DNA from: Prinia subflava
Lineage: Eukaryota > Chordata > Aves > Passeriformes > Cisticolidae
Length of the DNA: 64,000 nt
Assembly: GCF_021018805.1 (NCBI RefSeq)
Contig: NC_086258.1
Location: 17,732,192 to 17,796,191, forward strand
Direction: 5' to 3'
Shown: one piece after another, positions 1 through 12,737 of the stretch
How positions within the stretch are numbered: position 1 is the first letter of the stretch
Layout: each line of letters opens with the position of its first letter
The notes under the pieces: generated by a model
Databases searched by the model: none
What the model saw: the letters and a program-made list of their open reading frames with translations, nothing else
Told to the model about the DNA's origin: nothing
Position numbers and translations under genes: made by a program

Positions 1-3000
1 GAAAAGGCATCTGTTGGATCTAAAGAGTGAAAGTTTGGACAAACACTTGCCCAGCTCTCTGTTTCAATAGCAGTGACTTTCAGAGGTGTGGTCATTGTCT
101 TGGTATTGCAGAGAGAAAACCACAGAGCTTTGGCACCAGACTCTGCCAGAGAAGTTCCAACACTTGCAGTGTCAGTGTCTGCATCAGGGTGAGTGCTCAG
201 GTAGCTTGCACTGAAAATGAGGGCAGGAAAAAAGCCACTCCTGGGACTTGATTAATCCCTGAATGAGCCTGATGAAGATGTGAGTTCTGCAGTTATTTAA
301 ATCCCGTAGAAGTGAAATTTCCTGTAGAAATCTCCCTTTTGTGCCTCTTCACTGCCTGTGTTTCTATTTCCCCAGTCACCTGCCAGCTCTTTGATGTCCT
401 TGGGTGATGCAGGGCTGGACGTGGAGCCCTGAAGCTGCTGCTGGGAGGTTGGTGCAGTTCCTGAAGCTGTTACTTGTTTGTGGGGTTTTGAATAAATTCT
501 TTGCTGTGCCTCGGTCCCTCTGCTGTAAACAGATTATAAGGTTTATCACTGTTGAGAAAAGCTTTGCTTTCTACAGTTAAAAAGCCAGGAATAAAATCCT
601 TTTATTATCCTGCTACACAATTTGCCTTTCTTACCTCTGCAGCACCTGGGCATCCTATTCTGCTGATCTCTATTTTCTACTTCTCCTTTATTTTCACCCA
701 GATGTCATGCAAAATCCCAAGGTCCAGTTTTCAAAAAGAATTCAGAAGAGAGAGGATTAAACAGATATATTTTCAGGGCATGAACGTGGCCTTTGAAAGA
801 TGCTGCTGGAAAGGAGAGAATTTCCCCTCATCTCCTGGTTTATGACCCTGTGGAGTGCCTGGCCTTTGGATAAAAGCTCTGGATCAGGGCTGGGGGGGAA
901 GAGATAAGAGCATTTAGGAGAATCCCTGCATCTCTCATTGTGAAAGATTTTTGGTAGTAACCACCTGGCTGAGGTGTATGTTCATTGTGGAATACCTGCA
1001 CTAGAGCCAGGCATTTGTTGGGTTAGCTAAGCAAGGCCTGAAGCAAATTTAATCTCTGACTGACCTTCATTTGCTTTCCAACATCCCCCCCAGGCCTTAG
1101 TAAGGAAATAATTTCCCCAGCAACATGCAAATGGAATTGCCATTAATATTAATACCAGCTACTATTTACTAAATAGAGTTCTTCGTTAACTGTGTGTTTA
1201 TTGAAGGTTTGAATAAAGTCAGAGTGTGATCACTGTTGTGTGGCAGCTGCAGGCTTGAGGATGGGGAAAGGAAGAAATAATGAGTTGGCAGGTGGCCTGT
1301 AATTACCTGCTTAGGATGATCTTGGGGTGAGATTAAATGCTCAGCACTTGCCCTGGAAATAAAGTGACTTTCCTGGCTGCTGTGTCGGGTGTCTCTGGGG
1401 CACAGGGCTCATGTGCTGTGCATTCCAACCCTGAATCCTCACCGTGAGCTGAGTTTCCTCCTAAGCTGAATTCCTGACTGATGTCAGTCCTGCAGGAGTC
1501 TTACCAGGGGAGCTGAGTTCTCTGGGCAAATGTCACATTTTGGGTCACTTTGCTGGCCTTCAGAGCTGATTAATCTGGCAGGGATTTATGTTAATGTGTC
1601 AGGGCTTTGCAAGACTGAGTTCTCTTTTTTTTTTGGTAGCTGGAGTCCTTCTGAATTGCAATTTAAATATCAGTTTAATAATCAGATTTTTTTTTTTTTT
1701 TTGCTCAGTGAATCTCATTAAAGTTTCATGAGCTATAGAATCTTCAGTTTTTCTCATACTTCTTTATGCTGGAGCATTTTAATTTACATTTCCGTCATTG
1801 GAATGGTAAACAAGGAGGAAGGGCATGGCTTAAGGATGTTATTTTCTAGGCTGCTTAAAGAGATGGAGCTAATTATGAAAAGCCTTCCAGCACTAGAAAG
1901 GCCCAGTGCAATTTGCTCATCAGTGCTGAACTGTGCTCATTTATTCTGGGTATGTGCAACCCACATGAGACTTCTTCAACCTCAGCCTTGAATGCTCCAA
2001 AAATCCTTTCCTTGAGTGTGTCTGAGTGTCCTGGAGCTCTCCCCATGGGCTGGGTGGCACAGGGACCTGAGGGTGCCTCATCTCAGGGACCCCTGTGCCA
2101 GCCCATTCCCCTCCAAATCACTCTGGCTTGTGAGCTGATGCTGGGAAAGTTGATTTAAAGATGGCTTGCTCAAATGGTTTTCAGTCCCTTCCTTGGAATC
2201 CTCTCTCTGTTTGATATTCTGGTGTTACTGCAGTGCTGGGCATTCCCAAATTCTCCCTGCAGCTGGGTGAGACCCTCAACACCCCTGTGGGACCTGGAGA
2301 GGTGTGGGCCTTGCCAGAGGGGAGCCTAAACTCTGCTCAGGGGGTGCAGCTCTGAGCATAAAATATTGAGAATATAGGGGACAGATCCTATTATAAAGTT
2401 AATATCCTACTGCATGTAAACATGCTGGGAGCCAAACGTGAATTGTTGCATTTCCTTTTAAAATGCTCGACTTGGCAGCTGTGATGTTTAATAATCAGGT
2501 ATATCTTAGTGGTGCTCTCACTGGATTGATTGAAAACAGTTATGTCACAAAGGTAAGAGAAAAAACAGAACCCTGGGTAAGATTGTAATGAATTCTCTTT
2601 GCAAATAAATAGGGTGGAAAACCTTTTTCTTTCTGGTGAGTTACTGTTCTAGTCCAAAGGGAAACAAGAAATCTTGAATAAGCAGAATTATTATTGTTAG
2701 AAGGAGTAAAAGACATGGTTTAATATTCTGTTAATGTATGAATACACTTAAAATTGTGTGGCTTTACATTGTAAAATAATTTAAAAGAATAATTCCTGCT
2801 TTTTGCGCATTTGCCTGAGATGTAGCCCACATATATTGAAAATAAAAAAAGATGTCAAACTATTTCCTGAAAAATAATAAGCACAGCACTTTAGGGAGGT
2901 GGAGAATTATTTTGAGAAACAGAATCTGGGATATGCATAATTTACAGTGCTGAAGTGTGATATTTAATTGCTTGTTTTTCCTTTCAGCACAGGGGCGTTG

Positions 3001-4193
3001 TAAATCAAACTCTTAATTCATTGCAGAGCTGTCTTGTGTCTAGATCAAAACTGCAGGGCATCATCCCAGGGTGATTTCTACTGCTGGAGGCGTGGAGGAA
3101 TCCTTCATACTGCTGATTAAATGCTGTTTGGAAATGGACTTGAATTATTCACCACGTATTTACCCACAAACAAGAGAATTTTCTTTCAGTCCCCCTCTGG
3201 TTTTACATCACACTGTGATTCACTGGATGTGGAGTACAGGTACAAATCCTGTTGTGGCAAAAATACAACAGACCCAAGCTCCAGAGGCAGAGCTTGGAGC
3301 TGTGCAATTGTTTTTCATCCATCCTTGGGGGTGGAAGAGGAGGACAAAGCAGAAATTTCACATTATGAGTACCTAACTTCACTTGTGGTTTGGATCTCTG
3401 TGGTGGCAGTGGGACTCTCTCTGATTGCATGGTCTCTGTTTAATAATTTGATCTAGAGCTGCCTTTGCCTCCTCTGCTCTGCTTTTTTTTTATAGCCTGG
3501 ATGTGGATTGATGGAAAATTTTTCCCAGGTCACTGCACAAATTGGAAAAGAGATTATGGTTTGGTTTCACCTTTTACTTAAGCCTTCCCTTCCATGATCT
3601 TTCTGTATCACTTGGATCCTCTCTTAGGATCCTGAAGCTCACAGAAAACATTTGCTGTGGGCAATATATAATGAATATTAACTGTTGGATGCTGGAGCAT
3701 GTGTGCAGACTGCAGGGAATCCTCCTGACCACTGAGTGTCATTGTTAACTCAGGAGAAATGGGGTGACGAGAAAAGTTTTTATTTGGGGAAGATGGGGAG
3801 ATGACTCTGGGGGGTGGGAGGGGTGTGGGAGGGCACTGCCATCACTGGAACGGTTTGGTGGAGGTTCATTTCCCTCCGAGGTGCTGGGAGTGGCACAGAG
3901 CTGCCAACTGAGCTGCCATGTGAATGTGGGACAGGGAGACCTGGGCTGTGCTGAGATCAGGGCTGGGAATTTCTGGGACCCTCTTAGTCCAAGCTTGCTC
4001 TGTGTTGTCTCTGCTCATCTCCCACCCAACCCAGGCCTCTGAGTGTCGGAGTCTAGAACATCCCTCTGGCCACCCTGGAGGGTTTGGAGACCGGACAGGG
4101 GGTCTGGGGTCTGTCCAAGGGGCTCAGGCAGCCTCACACAGAGCCCAGGAGGACAATGCCTCTGATCCCTGCCATGGGGGTGAATGCCCACAG
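1..4193. other. Intergenic sequence, no gene recognised
   Basis: Unique-looking sequence with short T-runs (near 1627-1640 and 1687-1702). Open frames are at most about 110 codons. The longest (3121-3456, plus) ends in a hydrophobic run but matches no family I know and overlaps other open frames, so I treat it as chance. No repeat family was identified in this stretch. Confidence 0.5.
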
Positions 4194-4651
4194 TGTGTGA
4201 AGAATCACAAGCTGAGAGAATTCAAAATAAGTAGTATTTAGTTTATCATAGAATGTAAATGTAGAATCTAGGATTCTCAGTATATGGGGTTGAAGAGGCA
4301 AGATGGAGGAATTGGGGAGTGGCCCTGTCCTCCTTGTTCTTGCTCTCGTCCCCCATTTTCTGCTGAGTTGGATTTTAGAGATTGGTTTAGAGTAGAAATG
4401 ACATGTTAGCATAGGTAGTAGGCATTGGTACAATTTTGTAAATAAAAAGTTCTTTGTGGACAGTGGTTGGGTCAGGGGTACTGTACATAAGGTGTGGGGC
4501 TTTCTGACCCGCCCAGTCCCCCGCGTGTCCTGCTCTGCTGGGGACACCTCACAGAGCTGAGACAGAACTGAGATAATGAAGAATAAACAACCTTGGAAAT
4601 GTGCACTGGGGACTCAGCTTGTCGTCTCTACCTTAGGTGTGAAACACTCAG
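4194..4651 (+). mobile_element. Solo LTR-like block of an endogenous retrovirus
   Basis: The block begins with TGTGTGAAGAATCAC and ends near a CA at about 4651. It contains an A/T-rich U3-like part, a GC-richer stretch at about 4498-4555, and AATAAA at 4582-4587 followed by a 60-70 base U5-like tail. This order (TG, U3, polyadenylation signal, U5, CA) is that of a retroviral LTR in the plus orientation. No gag, pol or env remnant is visible on either side, so it would be a solo LTR. I could not find a clean target-site duplication, and both ends are approximate. The exact family cannot be named without a repeat library. Confidence 0.5.
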
Positions 4652-4684
4652 GGCAAAGAGAAGACTGAAAACCTGATTACCTCT

Positions 4685-4790
4685 GGGAACAGCAACCCAG
4701 GGGAAACTCCCAGGGAACAGCAACCTTGGGGGAACCCTTAGTACCATGGGGAACAGCAACCCCAAGGAGAATCTCAGGGAAAGATAACCT
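4685..4790. repeat. Short degenerate tandem array (GGGAACAGCAACC core)
   Basis: The 13-base core GGGAACAGCAACC occurs at 4685, 4713 and 4749, and a diverged fourth copy starts at 4777. Spacing is 28, 36 and 28 bases. It begins only 34 bases after the LTR-like block and may belong to the same insertion, but that is inference. Confidence 0.6.
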
Positions 4791-6859
4791 TGAGATCTGA
4801 GTTGTCCCCAAAACTGATGGCACATCTGGTGCTCCTCTGGGCTCTCTTCTTGGGGCTTGTGCCCACTGAAGTCTCCTCTGCCCTGTGGGGTGAGACCCAA
4901 CCCTCTTCCACCCTGGCTGGTGGGGGAGAAGGGCTGGGGCCTCTCTTGAAATGCAATCTTCTGGTAGAAGCCATTGCCATCTGAGGCAAAATTATTATTT
5001 CCATAGAAGGAAAAATAATTTGAGAAAAATACTTCAAATAGGGCTTTGTACAGCTGTTTTCAAATCGTGAGTTTTATTTCCTGTGAGTATTGCCACTTGT
5101 CTTTGTGGCCATGACTGTTGTGTGAGCAGAGTGCAATTTCCTCATATGTTAACTTTCAAATTAATACATTTCCTATATTGTCAAGAGAGTTGAAGCCTTG
5201 AAATTGTAATGCCCTGCTATGGAGTATTTGCTGTGCAGGGTAAACTCACCTTTGCCATCATTGCCAATGCTGGGACTCTGTTTTTGGGAGTTTGGGCATG
5301 AAATGCATCCTGCATTAGCCTTCACTTTAATAATGTTGCCTTCAGTGAGAGCAAAAGCAAAGGAGGGATGGGAATTGGGTTGGGAGAAGGAAACTCATAG
5401 GTGAGAAGGGATTTGGTGCTGCACTTTCTAACTGAGCAGTATTACTTTAATTCTTAAAAACCATCTGATTCTTCCACCTTTGTCTACCTTAACAAGCAGC
5501 TGCTCTGCAGGGTTGCCTTCAACACTGATAAATCCTGGCTCTTTCCTTTGCAGAATGGCAAAATCTGTCTGAAACTCTCTATTATTTGAAATCAGATACT
5601 GGTGTTTTACTGACAAAGCAGGAGAGGAAACCTTCTCCAGCTGCCATCACTGCACTAGGATTTAACAGCAAGATTGCTATTGCCCAGCAGCTATGGTGCC
5701 ATGAAAACACTCTCTTTTTGGCCTCAAACCTACTTAAACTGGGCAGCTCAGGCTGGAGAGGGATTTCTGAGTTCTCTGGTGCATTTGGGCAGAATTCTAA
5801 GTGCTAGAGGAGCAAATTTTCTGCTCAAATGGCTTTGCTATATATGTGGTTGTTTGTTTGTTTGCTTCAGCTCAAAATCATTTCTCTGCTGTGGCTGAAG
5901 ATGTAATTCAGCCTTGCTTTGATTGGTGACTATTCAGAGCTCTCTGGGAATTCAGGCACATTATTGCTCCACTCTGGGAATAGTTCCCTGCCCAATGAGT
6001 TGAGAACTGCTAAACTGCAGTGTCTCTTGAGTGGATTGAATCGATCCAAGCTGCAGAGAGACCTTTCCCTGCTCCAGGCAAGGGGCAGCATTAGCAGCAC
6101 CCCAGGATGGCAGAGCCTGGGAGAGCCCACGTGGAGGCTGAGGGCCACGGGCATTAGCACAGGAGAGGAAGGCAGCACTGAAAAAATGCTAAAAGTGATG
6201 TATTTGCTCATCAGTGCTTGTTTTTATTTTTATTCATAACAAATTAAAGTCTTCAACTGCTCCCTCCGTCCCTGTCAACACCAGCTCTTGATGCCACACT
6301 CTTGTGTCTGCTGACCTGGGAGCTGACTGCTTGCACTCAGAAAAAAACCAAAAAGAAATTAAATAGAGCTGTTTGGAAAGACTACATTGAAGTGGCATAA
6401 AATCACATCACCCAACCCCAAATCAGCATCACTCCTAAGTCTGAATGTCTTGTTTTCTATGAAAACAATTCTAAAATGTCATTCAGTGTTCATCTTTCCT
6501 AGAAATTCCTGGTTTGGAAAAAAATAATCCTTGTCCTACAGCAGCTGGAGGGTGGAATGCTTTCAAGGAATCAAACATTCTTTGGTCCTTTGTGCTTTCC
6601 CTGAATTTTGGAGGTGGTGATGAGGATGATGGGTTTGTTTACTCTTAAAAGGCTTCCCTGTCCTTCACTGTTGATAATTTCTACTTGTTACCTGTCACTA
6701 ATCTTTACCTTTTCTCTTTTTCCTCCCCAAGGGCTCCAAAGCCCTGATATTGCTTTATCTTGTTTTCAGGGACAACTGCTGGGTCCGTGGCTTTACTCTC
6801 TGCCCCAGGAATGATCAGGGAGGTTTTCCATGGGATCTCCCATCCCTCATCCTACATCA
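4791..6859. other. Intergenic sequence, no gene recognised
   Basis: No recognisable protein, RNA gene or transposon. It contains a short TTTG-type run near 5849-5864. Overlapping open frames at 5919-6239 (plus) and 5930-6211 (minus) cover the same bases on opposite strands, and neither shows a known domain. Confidence 0.45.
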
Positions 6860-6888
6860 TATTTGTATAGGCAGGACCTATACAAATA
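6860..6888. repeat. Perfect 12 bp inverted repeat, 5-base loop
   Basis: The arm TATTTGTATAGG (6860-6871) is followed by CAGGA and then the exact reverse complement CCTATACAAATA (6877-6888). The right arm runs straight into the AAAAAT array. The function is unknown. It could be a transcript hairpin, a cruciform, or a by-product of repeat expansion. Confidence 0.85.
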
Positions 6889-6927
6889 AATAAAAAATAA
6901 AAAATAAAAAATAAAAAATAAAAAAAT
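6884..6927. repeat. AAAAAT-type simple repeat
   Basis: An A-rich array built of AAATAAAT passing into about five AAAAAT units. It abuts the hairpin at 6860-6888 and may be the decayed 3' tail of a retroposed element, though no element body was recognised to its left. Confidence 0.8.
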
Positions 6928-7763
6928 CAGGGATTATTTTTGCAGCCACTGAAGTCAGCCACGTTTGACTCTAGGAAAGGTGGCTGTGGACCAGATGTAA
7001 AAGGTGATTTATGGTGGGTAAGATCAAATTTGCCATCTCCCCATGGCCTGAGCAGCTGTTGTTCACCAAATTTGTCTCCAGTGCTTATTCACCAATGTCC
7101 TGGATGGGAAATGTTGGACAAAGACTGTCACTCAGCTATTACTGCTAAAAGAAGGGCATTTCTTAGTGGTAAAAAAGAAAAAAGAATCATTCAATGAGAG
7201 TGCTGGAATTAATATCCTTAATTAAAATGACTCATTCTATAGAAAGGTCCTCTTTTAAGCTGATGTATAACAATTTGAGGTGAACACATCAGTCAATTAA
7301 CTTTAAAGCAGGGCTTGTTGTATTTTGTCTACTTTTTGTTTGGATGAATTTCTCTCATGGTCCACAAGAAAACCCACAAAACCCCAAAGAAAATCCATTC
7401 CACCTAATGAAATGAAATATATCACAGTTTAGGACTTGGCACTCGGTCCTTTCTTTATGAAAATGTTTGGGTGACCTTTGTATTCATGAGATGAGGGGGG
7501 TCACAGCAGTGACTAAGGCCTGGATCTATCCTGCCAAACTTTTTGCCCAGAATTCCACCAGAGAGCTGAGGAGAAGCTGCAAGAAGAAGTCTTCTAAATA
7601 ATGCCATGCTTTCAAACATGGTAGTATTCAGCCTTACAGTAATAGTTACATTTTTCCTGATGGCTTCCCTGTGTGAGAAGGAAGTGTTTTATTTTCTCCA
7701 TTTTACCTTTGGAGAGCAAAGTGCTGAAGTGCCTTGGCCAAAGCCTGTCACTGCTGCAGCGAG
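6928..7763. other. Intergenic sequence, no gene recognised
   Basis: Unique AT-leaning sequence between the AAAAAT array and the minisatellite. The 253-codon plus-strand frame starting at 7606 begins here but owes its length to the repeat array, so it is not called as a gene. Confidence 0.45.
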
Positions 7764-8236
7764 TACCAAAACCACGTCTGTGCTCCCAAAAACCATGTCT
7801 GTGTTCTCAAAAACCATGTCTGTGTTCTCAAAAACCATGTCTGTACTCCCAAACCCATGTCTGTGTTCCCAAAACCATGTCTGTTCTCCCAAAACCACAT
7901 CTCTGCTCCCAAACCCATGTCTGTATTCCCAAAAACCATATCTGTGCTCCCAAACCCACATCTATGTTCTTAAAATCAATGTCTGTGTTCCCAAAACTTT
8001 GTCTGTGCTCCCAAACCCATGTCTGTGTTCCCCAAAATATGTCTGTGTTCTCAAAACCCATGTCTATGTTCCCAAAATGACATCTGTGTTCCCAAACCCA
8101 TGTCTGTGCTCCCAAAACCATGTCTGTGTTCCCAAAACCCATTTCTGTGCTCCCAAAACAACATCTGTGTTCCTAAAAACTTTTCCTGTGTTCCCAAACC
8201 CATGTCTGTGTTCCCAAACCTATGTCTGTGTTCCTG
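7764..8236. repeat. Minisatellite, 20-21 bp unit, about 22 copies
   Basis: Head-to-tail imperfect copies of GTCTGTGTTCCCAAAACCAT. Substitutions occur at a few fixed sites (GTGTTC/GTGCTC, CCAAACCC/CCAAAACC) and units are 18-22 bases long. Few stop codons arise, so several frames stay open on both strands (253, 135 and 79 codons plus; 104, 90, 71 and 63 codons minus). The encoded low-complexity peptides (PKTMSVF-like) have no family resemblance and the frames conflict with one another. I read this as noncoding tandem repeat. Confidence 0.95.
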
Positions 8237-11200
8237 GCTCCTGCTTTTCCTGGGAACATCACCCATCCCCAGCAGCCATGGGTGAGCTCACTCTCTTCCC
8301 TGTGTTCAATTTTGCACAAACATCAGGTCAGTCTTTATTTCACATCCAGGTACCTCAGGAATCCTGATGTGGGTGTCTCCAAACCAAATCTCCCCTAGGA
8401 GGGGATAGTTCCAGGCAGGAGGTGCCAATTTGGTGTCAGGGTTTGATTTTTGAGCCTGTTTTATTTAGCAGGACAGGTCTGAAGGCTGCAGCTCCCTTTA
8501 TCCCACTGGAGCCCCCAGGACTGTGGGTGCTGAGGTGTTTTGGAGGGTGCAGGGTGCTCTCCCCTGCTTCTTCCTTGACTCCAGTCATGCCCATCACCTT
8601 TACACCAACTCACACTGCTCTGGCTGGGGCTGCAGCACACCCAAAATAAACAAATCATGCAATCAGAGAGCCACCCACAGTTACTGAGGGAATGGCAGGG
8701 GAGGGAATGGATACACCAGGACCACTGGCTGCTCTCCTGTCTTGTTTTTGGAGCAGGTGAAACAACCTGGGGAAAAAATATTTCTCTGTGCTGGCAGACA
8801 AACCACCCCTGCCATCTGTGTTTATGCTGCAGTCAAGTTATTTATATTTTGTGCCTTAAAGGCATTTTTAGTTCTAATGCAGAGCTTAAGCACTCTTCAT
8901 TTGGCTCAAAGATCCTCTGTTGTTGGTGAAACTTTTTTTTTTTGTGGGCTGTGCTGCCAAGGAAGCAGGGAGTTAATTGAAAGGAGATTTCAGCCAGCCT
9001 GGGCACAGGGATGCTCATGTCCCTCTGGCTCAGCCTCTGGAGGAACTGTGCTGACTTTCAGTTGTCCCCATGGCAGAGGGAGTTTCTTTAATGAGCAAAA
9101 ATGAAGAGAAGCTGAAGAAAATTGTGGTGTGGTGGTATTTGGAGGTTTTTGTGTATAATTGGCTGACTATTTCTCCTTTCCACTGAAGGGCTTTCACCAT
9201 CACGACTTTGAGCTGTCCTGTACCCTCCCCTTTGCCTCTGATCAGCCGGGGGGGTTTTGAGTAGGTCAGAGCCTTTCTCTGAGCAAGACTCTGCTCTTGA
9301 ACTCGAGGGTAACACCAAACCCTGCCAGGGCTGAACTTAGCAGGAGAGAGAAAAAATTTTAGCAGAAGAAATAAAAATTCCATCGTGCTTCAATGATGCT
9401 GAGTGCCCAAGTAACTTAATAACCTGCTGAAAACAGGAATTCTTCTCACCAGCCCCCTCCCTTAGTCACAACTTCTCTGATGCAGAGCTGAAAAGCCCAC
9501 AGGGAATGGTGAGGTAATTTTTGCATGGCCCAAACCCACTTTTTGCTGGAAAACTGTTGGTGCTTGGGAAGGCATTCATGCTGTTGGTTTCTCCTGCCCT
9601 TGAGGAGCAGAGTTGCTGATGGGTGCTGCTAATGACACATGCACACACATGAAATCATGAAATCAGAGGCCTTGCCCCACTTGACCTCCCTGTGCCATCA
9701 GAGGAGAGTTAAATTCATTTTCCACCAGATATTTACAATTGTTTTGCCACATAAATTGAGGGACATTCTCACACAATTCCAACTTTGCTGTTGGGACTTA
9801 ACTCTGAGTTAGAGTCCTGTTTCCACATGGAACTTGCAAAATGTCAGGGCACAAGAAGCCCAGGGCATCCAATTTTCCCAGAAGAGAGAGTTATTAAAAT
9901 ATACAAGAGTAATAGGTATGAAAGCATACAACAGTAATTGCTACAGGGAATGGGGAGGGTTTTGACAACCTGTTGGAAAGAATAATTAGTCAAAGTCTGG
10001 GGAGAGGAAAGGATGAAAGAATGAATTAGAGAACACAATGAGCTGGATTTTTGTTTGCTGTAATTTGGCTTTGCCTTCAAATGAGCTGTTCTGCACAGAG
10101 AATTTGCCTTGCTATACTTAATTTGTTACTATTTAAATTTTCTTTTGGAAATGAGGTCCACTCCCAAGGTCTGGATGCCTCCAGACAGTCTGGTTGGTCA
10201 GTTGTGCTGAATTCCAAGCCTGGAATCAGCCTGAGCATGACTTCACCTGCTGGGGCCTCCAACTGGTCTGTGAACAGCAAACCCAAAGGAAAAAGCAATT
10301 CTAATAACTCAAATTGGCTTGCTTTCTTCTCTTGTAAAATTTTCATGATTTAAACTCCTTTAAGGTACTGGTGTGACTTCATTACCTCAGCAGCTTATAG
10401 GTAATAAAAAACTTGAGAGTCCAAAATGACATATCTCCTCATAAAGTGCCTCGATGTATTTTTAAAAAGCTTTGCAAAATTCTGCTAATGAGCCCACCAG
10501 TGACAAGCAGTCAGAATGGGAAAGGGCAAGAAATCTTCCAAATCTGGGCTGAAACAGGAGAAAGGAGCAGGAGCTTCCTCGAGGGGTCTCACACCACTCT
10601 GAGCATCTCCAGGTGGAAAACGGATCCAGCTGCAGCTTCTGTGCACAGAGCAAATCAAATTGTGGCCCTCTCACTTATAACTGCAATAAGAGCAGGTTAA
10701 TGGAGCTGCTGGGTGAGTCTGAGAAGAAAAAAGAGGCAAGTTTGGGAATGGCACCTGTCAGTGCCAGGCTGGAACAAGGGAGGAGAGATTAAAATCTCCC
10801 AAGTGATCCCAGTGGCCCTTAAGCAGAGTAGGAGAGTTAAATGAAAGAAATAAACTCAAAAGGATTGCTGAAGTCCTGTTTCTTGCACAGGGAACAGGAA
10901 TAGGCAGATGAAATGCAGAAAATCTTATTTTAATGTGTAGAAAAATAAGAGATGTGGCACAGCAGATGAGTCTGACTTGTTAGAGGGTGGCTTAATTATA
11001 GAGAGCCAGTTTTTGTAGGAGATGGAAATGCTTCCAAATACTCTACAAAAAATATGAGACAAAACCCTCAGTGTTGGTACATCCCCTTAAGTTTAAGACA
11101 TCTTCTCTCATGGGTATCAGCAACATTTCTGAATGCAGAAAACCATATTCAGTTCTGGTTTAGAAATGAAGGAAACTGAGGCACAGAGCCCCTCAGGTGC

Positions 11201-12703
11201 AGGCTCTGCACCCAAGGCCCTGGGAGCTGCAGGACACGAGGTCTTCTGGCTGCATCTCTGCTCACACTGGCCAGGCATTCATCACCTGAACCCTTCTTTT
11301 CCCCTCCCCTGCTCCTGTGCAGAAGCAATCAGGAGCCCAAAGGCTCCTCCTGCAGCTTCTCAGAAAAAAACCTTAATTAATGACGCAAAGCTCCTGTGGT
11401 ATCTATCTATGGGAAGCCTTTTTGGAAAGGAATTAATGATCTTAATGTCTGTGAATCACAGAGCATGGTTAGAAAGGCCACTCAGAGAGGTGTCCAAGGA
11501 ACATTTAGATATTCCTTAAATAAACCTGAGGATTTTTTCCCCCCTCCTGGCCTCTGTAAAAAGCACAGGCTGCATCTATGCAGCTAATGAAATTTCCTGC
11601 TGATTGGACCCTAAACAATTACTGCATCTTCTGATTGCTAATAGCTGGGCTGCTAAGAGAAGAGGCTCCATTAGGAGGCAGGGACAGAGAGCATCCCAGC
11701 CGATGTCAGTAATGCCCTTTGAGTGTACACCAGGAGTTCAGCCCGTGTGTGTCTGATTAATCCCAGTGTGAGGCACCTGCAGCACTGGGATGGTGTTAAT
11801 CAGGCCCAGCACGCTGCCAGGGGCTGCACATGGTGCTGGGAAGGATTTCTCAGCTGCACAGAGGCAGATGCTCATCTATTTATTAGCAGCAAGTTCATCA
11901 CTTCATCATTTCCCAGTGCAGATTAACTGGGAGACAAAAGGTTTCTTCTGACAGCGTTCTGGGCAGCCATTGTGCTAAAAAAAAACAATTAAAAAGAAAA
12001 AGTGTCTGTGACAATGTTTTGTTCTTCCAAAATAAATGATGTGGTTCTTTCTCCTAACAACAAAACAGAGTGCTGCCAGCAGCCTGGTGCTCCTGGGGAG
12101 CCCAGCAATAATGAAGAGAGAAATGAAGCCCAAATCTTGGGAGCAGCTTTGTGCAGTAAATAACCTGAACAGCCCAGTGTCGAGACTGCCAGGATGGACA
12201 CACATCTCTCATTGGGGAGAGGATGTGGAATAAAAATAGAGTTGTTACTTTTGTCAGTAAGCACCACCTCCCTGACCCCACAGCTGGGCTGGGTCTGCAT
12301 CCCTCACCCGGCTGGTGCTAAGGGGGGAGGATGAGGAGGGGAAGCTCAGCTCAATTGATAGAGCTGTTCTTTATCCCAGGGCTCTGCTCCTCCCTTCACT
12401 GGCTCTTCAGGTCCCCTGGCAGCCTCTCCCTGACTCTGTTCCTCTTCCTGAGGCTGTGGTTTCACTCCTTGGACTACAAAATATTCTGTGAAGGACAGTG
12501 AGAATAGGGGCTGTAAATTGGGTCTTTGCCTGTGGTCCATAAGAGCTCAAGTGTGTTAATATTCAAGAAGTGTTTTGAAGCTATTTTCTCCATATTCTGC
12601 AGGTAGAATGGTAAATCTGTGGAATTTGGGTGATATTTCGTAATAAGTCATTGATTAAGTCATTGACTCTGTCATAAATCAGTTTAATAAATATATATGT
12701 CTT
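8237..12703. other. Intergenic sequence, no gene recognised
   Basis: Mostly unique sequence. The stretch at 11360-11950 is rich in homeodomain-type TAAT/ATTA cores and looks like a candidate conserved noncoding element (inference). A 26-base segment at 11163-11188 resembles the core of the ancient MIR SINE. Nothing else was recognised, and open frames stay below about 130 codons. Confidence 0.45.
11163..11188 (+). mobile_element. Possible MIR SINE remnant (very short)
   Basis: The segment contains GGAAACTGAGGCACAGAG, identical to a well-known stretch of the MIR consensus, preceded by GAAATGAA where the consensus has a similar sequence. The flanks do not extend the match visibly, so this could be chance. 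Ancient MIR copies do exist at low number in birds. Confidence 0.3.
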
Positions 12704-12737
12704 TCTGGTGGCACAGAAATAATCTCGTGCCACCAGA
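12704..12737. repeat. Perfect 11 bp inverted repeat, 12-base loop
   Basis: TCTGGTGGCAC (12704-12714) and its exact reverse complement GTGCCACCAGA (12727-12737) flank a 12-base A/T-rich spacer. The GC-rich stem in an AT-rich setting would fold stably as RNA. No flanking U-tract, transcript context or known family was recognised. Confidence 0.85.

Noticed and set aside
3121..3456. A 111-codon frame ending in a hydrophobic helix-like run
   Set aside because: A single hydrophobic stretch is common by chance, and a 101-codon frame overlaps it in another phase.
7764..8236. Regularly spaced repeats considered as a CRISPR-like array
   Set aside because: Units abut with no unique spacers, and the DNA is clearly vertebrate. 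It is a minisatellite.
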